The notes beneath the pieces were generated by a model, which had not been told where the DNA came from, searched no databases, and saw only the letters and a program-made list of their open reading frames with translations. Below, piece after piece: positions 1 through 5,373 of a stretch of DNA of 5,373 nt. Positions within the stretch are counted from its first letter, which is position 1. The number at the start of each line of letters is the position of its first letter. The stretch covers positions 1-5,373 of the forward strand of contig JBFHER010000271.1 in assembly GCA_041584055.1 (NCBI GenBank), in the 5' to 3' direction. The stretch is from JBFHER01 sp041584055 (lineage in GTDB: Bacteria; Bacteroidota; Bacteroidia; Bacteroidales; UBA5342). Both the position numbers and the translations under genes were made by a program.

Positions 1-248
1 GGAACATTGGGAACGTGTATTGCAGAATCAATGGTAAATGGTTGATGGAATCCCTGGGAAATGAGCATGCTTTCTCCATTCTCAGTTGTGATAACCGTTT
101 CCCCCAGTGTCCAGGAAATAACGATGTTGTCTTGTTGGTTCGTTTCCCCTGCCGAAGCAACAACGCTGCTGTTTTGACCTTGCATACTGAAAAAAAGCAA
201 AGACATTAAACCATGCAAAATCAGATATTTTAAATGCGCTCTATCCAC
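1..248 (-). CDS. Secreted protein, N-terminal part only (probable type IX secretion cargo)
   Basis: This is the first 82 codons of a minus-strand gene that runs off the left edge. From the GTG at 246-248 the product begins MDRAHLKYLILHG; residues 8-24 form a hydrophobic signal-peptide core, and cleavage is likely near Q25 (GQN). The mature start has the pattern SSVVASAGE, then ISWTLGE (44-50), then a Gly-Glu hairpin and LISQGFHQP (62-70). From memory this layout is typical of Bacteroidota proteins that end in a type IX secretion sorting domain; that C-terminal domain would lie outside the window, so cargo status is inferred. Alternative in-frame starts are TTG at 282-284, which adds MRKDLIFLLLTA, and ATG at 204-206, which would shorten the signal peptide too much. 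It follows the DUF4924 gene on the same strand after about 60 bases. I do not recognise a specific function. Confidence 0.72.
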   Translation of the reverse strand, partial: MDRAHLKYLILHGLMSLLFFSMQGQNSSVVASAGETNQQDNIVISWTLGETVITTENGESMLISQGFHQPFTIDSAIHVPNV

Positions 249-308
249 AGCCGTTAAAAGTAGGAAAATTAAATCCTTGCGCAAAAAGTATTCAAAAGCA
301 AATGAGGA

Positions 309-857
309 TCAGATGTCAAGCTCCATCTTTCCGTCTTCGATGGCCTTATGTTTTAGGGAAAGAAGTGCCATCATTCGACTGATCTTGTCAAGGGTGAGAT
401 TTGTTTCGTCAGAGATTTCCTTCTGCTTGATTCGCAGGAGTAAAATTCCGTATAAGAAGTTAAGGCTAACTTCTATGTCATTGGCATTGGACGCTATTTG
501 TACTTTTCGTAAAGAGGCAATGTCAGATTCTACTGCACGATAGATTTGCTGATATTTCCCTTCTTTTGGCGTTTTTAGCAGGTATTTATGAGTGTCATTC
601 AGGTCGCTCACCAGGTTGTAAACCGCCTGAATGTGTCCTCTTTCTGTGATTCCTTCCTGTTTCATCATGGCAATTAGGTTCTCATACCATTCAACCATGC
701 TTTCTTTGACTTCATTGCTCACATCAAAACGATCGATGAGCAATGTTCTGATTTTTTTGATATCAAATTTCAGTGCACGGAGTGTGTCTTCAATTTGCCA
801 CATGTACAAAATGTATTCTGCAATGTTCTCTTTGCGTTTCTGTTGTGCGATAATCAT
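309..857 (-). CDS. DUF4924 family protein, function unknown
   Basis: A 182-residue soluble protein that I recognise as DUF4924, a family found in Bacteroidota with no assigned role. The N-terminus MIIAQQKRKENIAEYILYMWQ is the family's most characteristic stretch. The rest reads as almost entirely alpha-helical, with many charged residues, no cysteine, no signal peptide and no convincing membrane segment; the LNFLYGILLL run near 132-141 is probably a buried helix. The ATG lies 11 bases after the stop of the S4-domain gene, so it is very likely cotranscribed with rplY, pth and that gene and is the last member of the operon. The context suggests a link to translation or ribosome maintenance, but that is guilt by association only. 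I see no nucleotide-binding or catalytic motif. The gene call is secure; the family name rests on memory of the N-terminal pattern. Confidence 0.85.
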   Translation of the reverse strand: MIIAQQKRKENIAEYILYMWQIEDTLRALKFDIKKIRTLLIDRFDVSNEVKESMVEWYENLIAMMKQEGITERGHIQAVYNLVSDLNDTHKYLLKTPKEGKYQQIYRAVESDIASLRKVQIASNANDIEVSLNFLYGILLLRIKQKEISDETNLTLDKISRMMALLSLKHKAIEDGKMELDI

Positions 858-868
858 AAAACCCAGTT

Positions 869-1264
869 TTATTCGTCTTCATCATCACCCAAAAAGGTGA
901 AGCTTTCTATGTCACGTCGATCTTTCTTTGTTGGTCTTCCACTTCCTTTCTGACGCGTCAACTGCTGGTTAATTTTTTGTAATTCGAGAATCTCCATCTG
1001 GTCTTTGGGTGTGATGTCTTTTACAAAGCCAGCAACCAGTTTGGCTCCCATCCTTTTTTCAGAAAGGCCCAGGACTTCAAAACTGTATGTTACAGGTGGT
1101 TTTTTAATCTGAACAATATCACCCGTCTTAAGTGCTCTTGAGGATTTAGACAGTTGATCGTTGATTAAGATGCGTCCTTTTTTGCATGCCTCTGAAGCCT
1201 GACTTCTTGTTTTGAAAAGCCGGACAGCCCACAACCATTTATCCAATCGGACCTCTTCCAACAT
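869..1264 (-). CDS. hslR: RNA-binding S4 domain protein, Hsp15-like
   Basis: A 131-residue protein with an S4 RNA-binding domain at about residues 4-54: VRLDKWLWAVRLFKTRSQA, then a basic loop CKKGRILIND and KTGDIVQIK. The RLDKWLW start and the basic C-terminal tail (GRPTKKDRR at 109-117) are those of the Hsp15/HslR group, and the length matches E. coli Hsp15 (133 residues). E. coli Hsp15 binds free 50S subunits that still carry nascent chain and tRNA and helps recycle them; the Firmicutes relative RqcP stabilises P-site tRNA during ribosome-associated quality control. The extreme C-terminus is acidic (GDDEDE). Its ATG shares one base with the pth stop codon (TAATG), which suggests translational coupling. 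Other S4 proteins such as RluB-type pseudouridine synthases are ruled out by the absence of a catalytic domain. The symbol is by family resemblance, not proven orthology. Confidence 0.88.
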   Translation of the reverse strand: MLEEVRLDKWLWAVRLFKTRSQASEACKKGRILINDQLSKSSRALKTGDIVQIKKPPVTYSFEVLGLSEKRMGAKLVAGFVKDITPKDQMEILELQKINQQLTRQKGSGRPTKKDRRDIESFTFLGDDEDE

Positions 1265-1878
1265 TACTTTTTATTGTATGTGTTCATGGTTTGCTGCAAT
1301 CCCAGACTTGCAAACGACTTAATGATATTGGTCGCTGTTTCTATTTTTTCTTTAAGAACGGGTGCTTCTTCTGGGGTCCAATTCCCCAATACAAAGTCAA
1401 CTTGTTGGCCTTTGGAGTAATTATCTCCAATCCCAAATCGTAAACGGGCATAGTTTTGATGCCCCAGGGTTTCCTGGATGTGCTTGAGTCCGTTGTGGCC
1501 TGCATCACCTCCTTTTGGGCGCAAGCGCAGTGTCCCAAAGTCAAGCGCAAGATCATCCAGAACAATCAATACATTGGAAATGGCGATGTTTTCCTTTTGC
1601 ATCCAGTAATTAACTGCCTTGCCACTAAGATTCACATATGTGGATGGCTTTACAAGGATTAACGTGCGCCCTTTGAATCTGAGCGTACAGGTATCCCCAT
1701 AACGATTCGGTTCAAAAACAAGATTGGACGCCTCTGCTAAGGCGTCCAATACTTGAAATCCAATATTATGTCTTGTATAATGATATTTTGGACCGATGTT
1801 ACCCAGCCCAACAATTAAATATTTCATTGGATCTGATTCTGGCTTTTTTCCAAATATATTTAAGAAATGCCGGAACAT
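1264..1878 (-). CDS. pth: Peptidyl-tRNA hydrolase
   Basis: Pth cleaves the ester bond of peptidyl-tRNAs that fall off ribosomes, freeing tRNA for reuse in the cytosol. Counting from the long start, the signature residues are all present: YLIVGLGNIG (20-29, with N27), catalytic H37 in TRHNIGF, KPSTYVNLSGKAV (77-89, N83 matching E. coli N68), D108 in VLDDLALDFG (matching D93), and GHNGLK (127-132, N129 matching N114). The ATG at 1876-1878 gives 204 residues with a 17-residue extension (MFRHFLNIFGKKPESDP) before the usual Pth start; ATG at 1825-1827 gives MKYLIVG and 187 residues. Bacteroidota Pth proteins often carry such extensions, so I keep the long form, but a promoter-like motif inside the extension leaves this open. 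The gene lies 8 bases after rplY and overlaps the S4 gene by one base. The rplY-pth adjacency is common in bacteria. Confidence 0.96.
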   Translation of the reverse strand: MFRHFLNIFGKKPESDPMKYLIVGLGNIGPKYHYTRHNIGFQVLDALAEASNLVFEPNRYGDTCTLRFKGRTLILVKPSTYVNLSGKAVNYWMQKENIAISNVLIVLDDLALDFGTLRLRPKGGDAGHNGLKHIQETLGHQNYARLRFGIGDNYSKGQQVDFVLGNWTPEEAPVLKEKIETATNIIKSFASLGLQQTMNTYNKK

Positions 1879-1883
1879 TCAAA
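1851..1883 (-). promoter_or_regulatory. Possible internal promoter for pth
   Basis: On the minus strand TTTG (1880-1883) and TATATTTG (1851-1858) are separated by 21 bases, a good match in sequence and spacing to Bacteroidota -33/-7 promoters. It spans the rplY-pth junction and the first codons of the long pth form. Transcription would start around 1845-1848, just before the inner ATG at 1825-1827 that gives the canonical MKYLIVG start. Confidence 0.4.
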
Positions 1884-1886
1884 TTG

Positions 1887-2513
1887 TTATTCGCTTGCTT
1901 CTTCAGTAGCTACTTCTTCTCCTTCTGTTTCTTCTCCTTCTTCTCCTTCAGCTGCTGCTAAACCTCTTGCTGCTCTTGTCAGGTTAACTGAACAGATAAC
2001 TGCATTCTTCGCATTTAACAATTCAAGTCCTTCATAATTTAAATCCCCAACTTTAATGGATGATCCAAGTTTCAGCTTAGAGATATTGATGTCAAGCACG
2101 TCTGGCAATGCTGTATACAATGCTTTTACTTTTAATTTACGGGCACGCAAACTTAATTTACCCCCTTCTTTAACACCTGGAGCTAATCCATGAAGTGCGA
2201 CAGGAATTTCAATGATGACTGGTTTGTCTTCAGAGATCTGGAAAAAATCAATGTGCAGTATCGCATCAGAAACAGGGTGAAACTGGATGTCCTGAATGAT
2301 CGCCTTGGCAGGCTTGCCATCGATTGTTAAATCAATTAAATAAACGTTTGGTGAATAAATCAGGTGAGTAAGTTCGCTCACTGTTAGTTGAAAGTGAATG
2401 TTTTTCTCTCCTCCGTAAAGTACACATGGCACTTTTCCTTCTGCACGCAACGCTTTCGTGAATCGTTTCCCAATTTCAGTTCTTGTTGAACCGGAAATTT
2501 CAAATGTTCTCAT
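1887..2513 (-). CDS. rplY: 50S ribosomal protein L25 / general stress protein Ctc
   Basis: This is the long, two-domain (Ctc/TL5) form of ribosomal protein L25, which binds 5S rRNA in the central protuberance of the 50S subunit. The N-terminal beta-barrel domain (about 1-92) opens MRTFEISGSTRTEIGKRFTK and includes VPCVLYGG and the strand motif DIQFHPVSDAILHIDF. The C-terminal domain (about 97-183) carries VALHGLAPGVKEGGKL and the ending NAKNAVICSVNL. A low-complexity acidic tail follows from about residue 186 (AEGEEGEETEGEE), as is common in this form. At 208 residues the length fits the family. The ATG at 2511-2513 has an A-rich upstream sequence with no Shine-Dalgarno, as usual in Bacteroidota. 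It is the first gene of the rplY-pth-S4-DUF4924 cluster, with a predicted promoter near 2640 and a hairpin in its leader. Confidence 0.96.
   Translation of the reverse strand: MRTFEISGSTRTEIGKRFTKALRAEGKVPCVLYGGEKNIHFQLTVSELTHLIYSPNVYLIDLTIDGKPAKAIIQDIQFHPVSDAILHIDFFQISEDKPVIIEIPVALHGLAPGVKEGGKLSLRARKLKVKALYTALPDVLDINISKLKLGSSIKVGDLNYEGLELLNAKNAVICSVNLTRAARGLAAAEGEEGEETEGEEVATEEASE
1891..1958 (-). repeat. Purine-rich low-complexity tract encoding the L25 acidic tail
   Basis: On the coding strand the end of rplY is built of repeated GAAGGAGAAG-like units, written as CTTCTTCTCC on the plus strand, and encodes an Ala/Glu/Gly tail. The near-repeats could allow slippage, so tail length may vary between relatives. 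Some units resemble Shine-Dalgarno sequences, but they lie too far (over about 25 bases) from the pth ATG to set its start. Confidence 0.7.
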
Positions 2514-2583
2514 TTTTGTGTTTAATTAAATTGTGCTACTCAAAATTAAGATTTTATGGGTCTTAATTTCCCATTACACTAAA

Positions 2584-2621
2584 GCCGGAATGACCATTTT
2601 CACAAGAAAATGCTTTCCGGT
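2584..2621 (-). promoter_or_regulatory. Compound hairpin in the rplY leader
   Basis: Read on the minus strand, an outer stem CCGGAA/TTCCGG (2615-2620 with 2585-2590) encloses an inner stem CATTTTC/GAAAATG (2606-2612 with 2595-2601) closed by a TTGT tetraloop (2602-2605). The internal loop is AG on one side and GTCA on the other. It lies about 10 bases downstream of the predicted start of the rplY transcript and about 70 bases upstream of the ATG. There is no T-tract after it, so it is not a normal intrinsic terminator. It could be a ribosomal-protein leader element, an mRNA-stabilising 5' hairpin, or a protein-binding dyad in DNA. The pairing is visible; the role is inferred. Confidence 0.5.
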
Positions 2622-2637
2622 TCAAATTAATGCGGCG

Positions 2638-2645
2638 CAAAGGTA
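2638..2645 (-). promoter_or_regulatory. Predicted rplY operon promoter, -7 element
   Basis: TACCTTTG on the minus strand fits the Bacteroidota -7 consensus TAnnTTTG exactly. It lies between the prs terminator and rplY, where a promoter is needed. The matching -33 TTTG is not perfect: about 21 bases upstream lies only the T-run of the prs terminator (2661-2668). Transcription would start around 2630, giving a leader of roughly 115-120 bases that contains the compound hairpin. Confidence 0.6.
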
Positions 2646-2660
2646 GTAATTTGTATAGAT

Positions 2661-2698
2661 AAAAAAAACCCCCATGTAATTTATTTGTACATGGGGTT
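2661..2698 (-). terminator. Intrinsic terminator of prs
   Basis: On the minus strand a 9-bp stem CCCCATGTA/TACATGGGG (2688-2696 with 2670-2678), with a 9-base loop, is followed after one extra G by eight T residues (2668-2661). It sits about 23 bases past the prs stop codon. Stem, GC-rich base and T-tract are all textbook for factor-independent termination. The T-run follows only on the minus strand, so it acts in the prs direction. Confidence 0.9.
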
Positions 2699-2720
2699 GT
2701 GTATTGTAATGATTTGATTA

Positions 2721-3656
2721 TCAGATTAAATACTGAGCACTTATGGATTGAAAGTTGTATACCCTCTGAATTGTCTCTGCAAACATATCTGCAACGGAAA
2801 GGATACGGATTTTTTCTGATTCCCGTCTCATGGGAATTGAGTCTGAAAAAATCATTTCTTCCAGGGATGAATTTTCAATCCGATCGAAAGCAGGGCCCGA
2901 CAATACACCATGGGATGCATAGGCCCTTACAGTTGTGGCGCCTTCGCTTTTCATCAACTCTGCAGCCCTTGTGATTGATCCTGCTGTGTCAACCATGTCA
3001 TCAATGATAATGACATTTTTATCTTTTACATCTCCAATGATACGCATGGAATGTATTTCGTTCGCCTTGATCCGGTGCTTATGACAAATAACCATTGGAA
3101 CACCCAAAAATTTAGCGTATGAGTTGGCGCGTTTTGTCCCTCCAACATCCGGTGATGCAATCACAAGATTGTCAAGATCCAGGCTGCGGATATCAGGCAT
3201 GAAAATCGTTGAGGCATACAGGTGATCCACCGGAACATCAAAAAATCCCTGAATCTGATCTGCATGCAAATCCATGGTTACCAAACGATCAATTCCTGCA
3301 ACACCCATTGTGTCGGCTATCAGCTTTGCACCAATGGAAACCCGTGGTTTGTCTTTTCTGTCCTGTCTCGCCCATCCAAAATATGGAACTACAGGATTGA
3401 TTGAACGAGCTGAAGCACGTTTTGCCGCATCAATCATCAATAAAAGTTCCATCAGGTTGTCGGTGGAAGGAAATGTCGATTGGATGAGGAATACATCAGC
3501 TCCACGAATTGATTCTTCGTATGATACGGTAAATTCACCGTCAGCAAAATGCTGGACAATCATGTTGCCCATTTCAACACCTATACTTTTGCAGATTTTT
3601 TCTCCCAGGTACTTTGTGGCCGTACCGGAGAATACTTTGATTGGCGCTTTGCCCAT
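2721..3656 (-). CDS. prs: Ribose-phosphate pyrophosphokinase (PRPP synthetase)
   Basis: Prs transfers pyrophosphate from ATP to ribose 5-phosphate to make PRPP, the precursor for purine, pyrimidine, histidine, tryptophan and NAD synthesis. At 311 residues it has the normal class I length and is complete. Visible motifs are the N-terminal KVFSGTAT (7-14), FADGE (37-41), PYFGWARQDRK (91-101) of the ATP-binding region, the family signature DLHADQIQGFFDVPVD (129-144) with H131, the catalytic-loop lysine and arginine in HKHR (K193, R195), and the ribose-5-phosphate loop DDMVDTAGS (219-227). It ends ESISAQ-like (SISAQYLI), as in other Prs proteins. The ATG at 3654-3656 is preceded by an A-rich stretch and no Shine-Dalgarno. 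It has a predicted promoter at 3701-3708 and a strong terminator behind it, so it is probably transcribed largely on its own, between ysxC and the rplY cluster. Confidence 0.98.
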   Translation of the reverse strand: MGKAPIKVFSGTATKYLGEKICKSIGVEMGNMIVQHFADGEFTVSYEESIRGADVFLIQSTFPSTDNLMELLLMIDAAKRASARSINPVVPYFGWARQDRKDKPRVSIGAKLIADTMGVAGIDRLVTMDLHADQIQGFFDVPVDHLYASTIFMPDIRSLDLDNLVIASPDVGGTKRANSYAKFLGVPMVICHKHRIKANEIHSMRIIGDVKDKNVIIIDDMVDTAGSITRAAELMKSEGATTVRAYASHGVLSGPAFDRIENSSLEEMIFSDSIPMRRESEKIRILSVADMFAETIQRVYNFQSISAQYLI

Positions 3657-3700
3657 GAAGCTGATTTTTTTTGTAGTAAGAATATAACTGATTCGGGGTG

Positions 3701-3736
3701 CAAATTTAAAAATTATATTTGTTCGAATGCAGCAAA
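3701..3736 (-). promoter_or_regulatory. Predicted prs promoter
   Basis: On the minus strand TTTG (3733-3736) is followed after 24 bases by TAAATTTG (3701-3708), which fits the Bacteroidota -7 consensus TAnnTTTG. The spacer is slightly long compared with the usual value of about 20. It lies wholly in the 92-base gap between the ysxC stop and the prs ATG and would give a leader of about 35-40 bases. Confidence 0.55.
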
Positions 3737-3748
3737 ATCAAGTATTTT

Positions 3749-4366
3749 TCAATCTGTGTCTGAACTTTTTGAGAGAGAGTCGTTTATAGACCCGATGTAT
3801 GCGAGCAATTCTTCCCGACCTGTTTTATTCAATGAAGAGGTGATCAGCATAGGGGGTAACTCCTCCCATTCGGCGTGTAAACGATCACCATAGTTTTCAA
3901 TATTTTCCTTTAATCTTGATGCCGATAACTTATCTGTTTTGGTAAACACAATGGTAAATGGAATTTGTTCGGTCCCGAGCCATTCTATAAATTCAAGATC
4001 TATTTTTTGTGGTTCGTGCCGTGCATCAATCAATACAAAAAGCGCTGTCAGGTTTTCCCTTCTTGTGATGTATGTTTCAATTATTTTAGAAAAGGTTTTC
4101 CGTGCATCTTTCCCGGTTTGAGCATAACCATAACCCGGTAAATCAACAAGGTACCATTCTTCATTAATGAGAAAATGATTGATGAGTTTTGTTTTTCCTG
4201 GTTTGGCAGAAATCATTGCCAGGTTTTTTTTATTGGTAAGCATGTTTATAAGCGACGATTTTCCCACGTTTGATCTGCCAATAAAGGCATATTCGAGCCG
4301 ATCGGGTGGAGGACATTTCTTAACATCCGTATTGCTCATCAGGAAAGTTGCTTTTTTAATATCCAT
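3749..4366 (-). CDS. ysxC: Ribosome biogenesis GTP-binding protein YsxC/EngB
   Basis: A TrmE-Era-EngA-YihA-type GTPase needed for late 50S assembly in bacteria that have been studied (YihA in E. coli, YsxC in B. subtilis). From the ATG at 4364-4366 the product is 205 residues, beginning MDIKKATFLMSNTDV, which matches the usual start of the family. The GTPase motifs are all intact: G1 GRSNVGKS (30-37), G2 threonine in PGKTKL (T59), G3 DLPG (75-78), G4 TKTD (142-145) and G5 region TSS (176-178). An in-frame ATG at 4391-4393 would add nine residues (MPTFAKTSF), but that stretch has no family counterpart that I recall and contains a promoter-like element, so I prefer the inner start. The stop is 92 bases before prs. 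It follows amrS on the same strand with a 78-base gap. Confidence 0.94.
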   Translation of the reverse strand: MDIKKATFLMSNTDVKKCPPPDRLEYAFIGRSNVGKSSLINMLTNKKNLAMISAKPGKTKLINHFLINEEWYLVDLPGYGYAQTGKDARKTFSKIIETYITRRENLTALFVLIDARHEPQKIDLEFIEWLGTEQIPFTIVFTKTDKLSASRLKENIENYGDRLHAEWEELPPMLITSSLNKTGREELLAYIGSINDSLSKSSDTD

Positions 4367-4380
4367 AAATGATGTTTTTG

Positions 4381-4388
4381 CAAAAGTA
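4381..4388 (-). promoter_or_regulatory. Possible ysxC promoter, -7 element
   Basis: TACTTTTG on the minus strand fits TAnnTTTG and lies 14 bases before the preferred ysxC ATG. No TTTG is present at the expected -33 position, so support is partial. Transcription would begin close to 4374, leaving a leader of under ten bases. Chance matches to this motif are expected a few times per strand in a window of this size. Confidence 0.3.
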
Positions 4389-4444
4389 GGCATAAAAGTA
4401 CTGAAAGCATTTAAAGTTTAGCAACTATTTCAGGAGCTCTAAGG

Positions 4445-5373
4445 TTACCATAAACCATGGATTTCAGCCCCACAACGATTGCAAATGCCATTGAAATCAT
4501 CCAGAAGTATGGTGTGATACCCGTTTCTTTTTATAAGACTGGCTTTGCATGCTGGACAAACTGTTGTGGATGCTCCCATGGTATTTACATTTCCCAGGTA
4601 TACGTGTTTTAAGCCTTTGTTGCGGGCAATGGATTGCGCGGTTTCTAAGGTGGTCAGGCGCGTGGGACTTAAACCGTCTAGCTTGTAATGTGGGAAAAAT
4701 CTGGAGATGTGTAATGGCACATTGTTCATTTCATTTCCCAGCATCCAATCACACAATGTGGTGAATTGCTCTTCATTGTCGTTTAACCCAGAAATGATGA
4801 GGTGAGTCAGTTCAAGCCAGATATGCGATTTATGAAGTGTTTTGATTGCTGCAAGAACAGGTGACAGTTTTGCCTTGCAGTTTGAATGATAGAATTCTTC
4901 TGACATGGATTTTAGATCGATGTTTGCTGCTGTAATGTAAGGGATTAGATCCATGAGAGGCGCCGGGTTAATATATCCTGCAGAAACAAGGATGACTGGA
5001 ATGTCATTGCGTTTGGCTTCTTTGGCAATAGCCATGGCATATTCAAAATAAGCAACCGGATCAGTATATGTCAGTGAAATGCTTTCACACCCTGAATGCT
5101 TTGCTTTTTGAACGATCTCCTCCGGAAGGATCGGTTGTTCTAAAGGTATTGGCGCTGTTTGTGATATGGAAGCGTTTTGACAGTTTTTGCAATGCAGGTT
5201 GCAACCGGCAGTGGCAATAGAGTAGGTGTGATGCCCTGGTTTGAAATGATACAGTGGCTTCTTTTCAATAGGATCCACATGACTCGCAACCGGATTGCCA
5301 TACGCAAGGGTATATAGGATTCCATTTTCAACGATTCTGGTTCTGCAGGTTGATCGCTGACCTTCTTTTAATA
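4445..5373 (-). CDS. amrS: AmmeMemoRadiSam system radical SAM enzyme, 5' end missing
   Basis: This is a radical SAM protein related to pyruvate formate-lyase activating enzymes, in the group named after its companions AMMECR1 and Memo; its substrate is not established to my knowledge. The reading frame is open to the right edge (309 codons visible), and the part before the internal GTG at 5278 is clearly family sequence: EGQRSTCRTR, then LYTLAYGNPVASHVDPIEKK. The cluster-binding CxxxCxxC is GCNLHCKNCQN, with cysteines 57, 61 and 64 of the visible part. SLTYTDPVAYFEY, NIDLKSMSEEFY and HISRFFPHYK follow in family order. The C-terminus has two CxxC pairs, CPAC and CNRC, probably binding zinc, and ends EIHGLW. 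Family members of about 335 residues suggest that only about 25-30 N-terminal residues are missing. AmrA/AmrB partners are not in the window and may lie to the right. Confidence 0.92.
   Translation of the reverse strand, partial: LKEGQRSTCRTRIVENGILYTLAYGNPVASHVDPIEKKPLYHFKPGHHTYSIATAGCNLHCKNCQNASISQTAPIPLEQPILPEEIVQKAKHSGCESISLTYTDPVAYFEYAMAIAKEAKRNDIPVILVSAGYINPAPLMDLIPYITAANIDLKSMSEEFYHSNCKAKLSPVLAAIKTLHKSHIWLELTHLIISGLNDNEEQFTTLCDWMLGNEMNNVPLHISRFFPHYKLDGLSPTRLTTLETAQSIARNKGLKHVYLGNVNTMGASTTVCPACKASLIKRNGYHTILLDDFNGICNRCGAEIHGLW

Noticed and set aside
277..900. Plus-strand reading frames of 88 and 89 codons opposite the DUF4924 gene
   Set aside because: Their translations look like reverse-strand noise (Ser/Ile/Phe/Arg-rich), and the minus-strand gene fits a family and an operon.
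1341..1565. Minus-strand 74-codon frame within pth
   Set aside because: It is an out-of-frame reading inside the conserved half of pth, which is intact in its own frame.
2148..2155. Further TAnnTTTG match on the minus strand inside rplY (and another at 2780-2787 inside prs)
   Set aside because: Both lie within coding sequence, far from any gene start and without a -33 partner; a few chance matches are expected.
3691..3728. Dyad ATTCG...CGAAT around the prs promoter
   Set aside because: Five base pairs with a loop near 28 bases is within chance expectation; there is no second copy to suggest an operator.
3274..3893. Overlapping plus-strand reading frames of 137 and 114 codons opposite prs and ysxC
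   Set aside because: They lie antisense to two genes with complete family motifs, match no family I know, and have no promoter-like support; they are shadows.
4401..4433. Inverted repeat CTGAAA...TTTCAG between amrS and ysxC
   Set aside because: The stem is only 6 bp, AT-rich, with a loop of about 21 bases and no T-tract, so it does not support an amrS terminator.

Overview
The window looks like chromosomal housekeeping DNA from a member of the Bacteroidota, at phylum level only. Four things point there. The leftmost gene encodes a secreted protein with the N-terminal layout common in cargo of the Bacteroidota-specific type IX secretion system. A DUF4924-type protein, a family I know from this phylum, is present. 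Upstream regions carry TAnnTTTG -7 elements of the Bacteroidota sigma factor and lack clear Shine-Dalgarno sequences. The base composition is moderately AT-rich. Every gene I can support is on the minus strand, so transcription runs from the right edge to the left.

In transcription order (right to left) the window holds: amrS, a radical SAM enzyme of the AmmeMemoRadiSam group with its 5' end beyond the right edge; ysxC/engB, a ribosome-assembly GTPase; prs, PRPP synthetase with its own promoter and a strong intrinsic terminator; then the compact cluster rplY (L25/Ctc), pth, an Hsp15-like S4 protein and a DUF4924 protein; and finally the start of a secreted protein cut by the left edge.

The four-gene cluster has gaps of 8, -1 and 11 bases and is almost certainly one operon. 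Its recognisable members all concern the large ribosomal subunit or peptidyl-tRNA: L25 binds 5S rRNA, Pth recycles dropped-off peptidyl-tRNA, and Hsp15-type S4 proteins bind 50S subunits carrying stalled nascent chains. The DUF4924 protein, of unknown function, closes the operon. YsxC just upstream also acts in 50S assembly.

No RNA gene, mobile element, CRISPR array or phage signature was seen, and no stretch above 300 bases lacks a gene. The points most worth a second look are a compound hairpin at the 5' end of the predicted rplY leader, the DUF4924 protein tied to ribosome-rescue genes, and promoter-like motifs inside the long-ORF N-termini of pth and ysxC that bear on where those proteins start.
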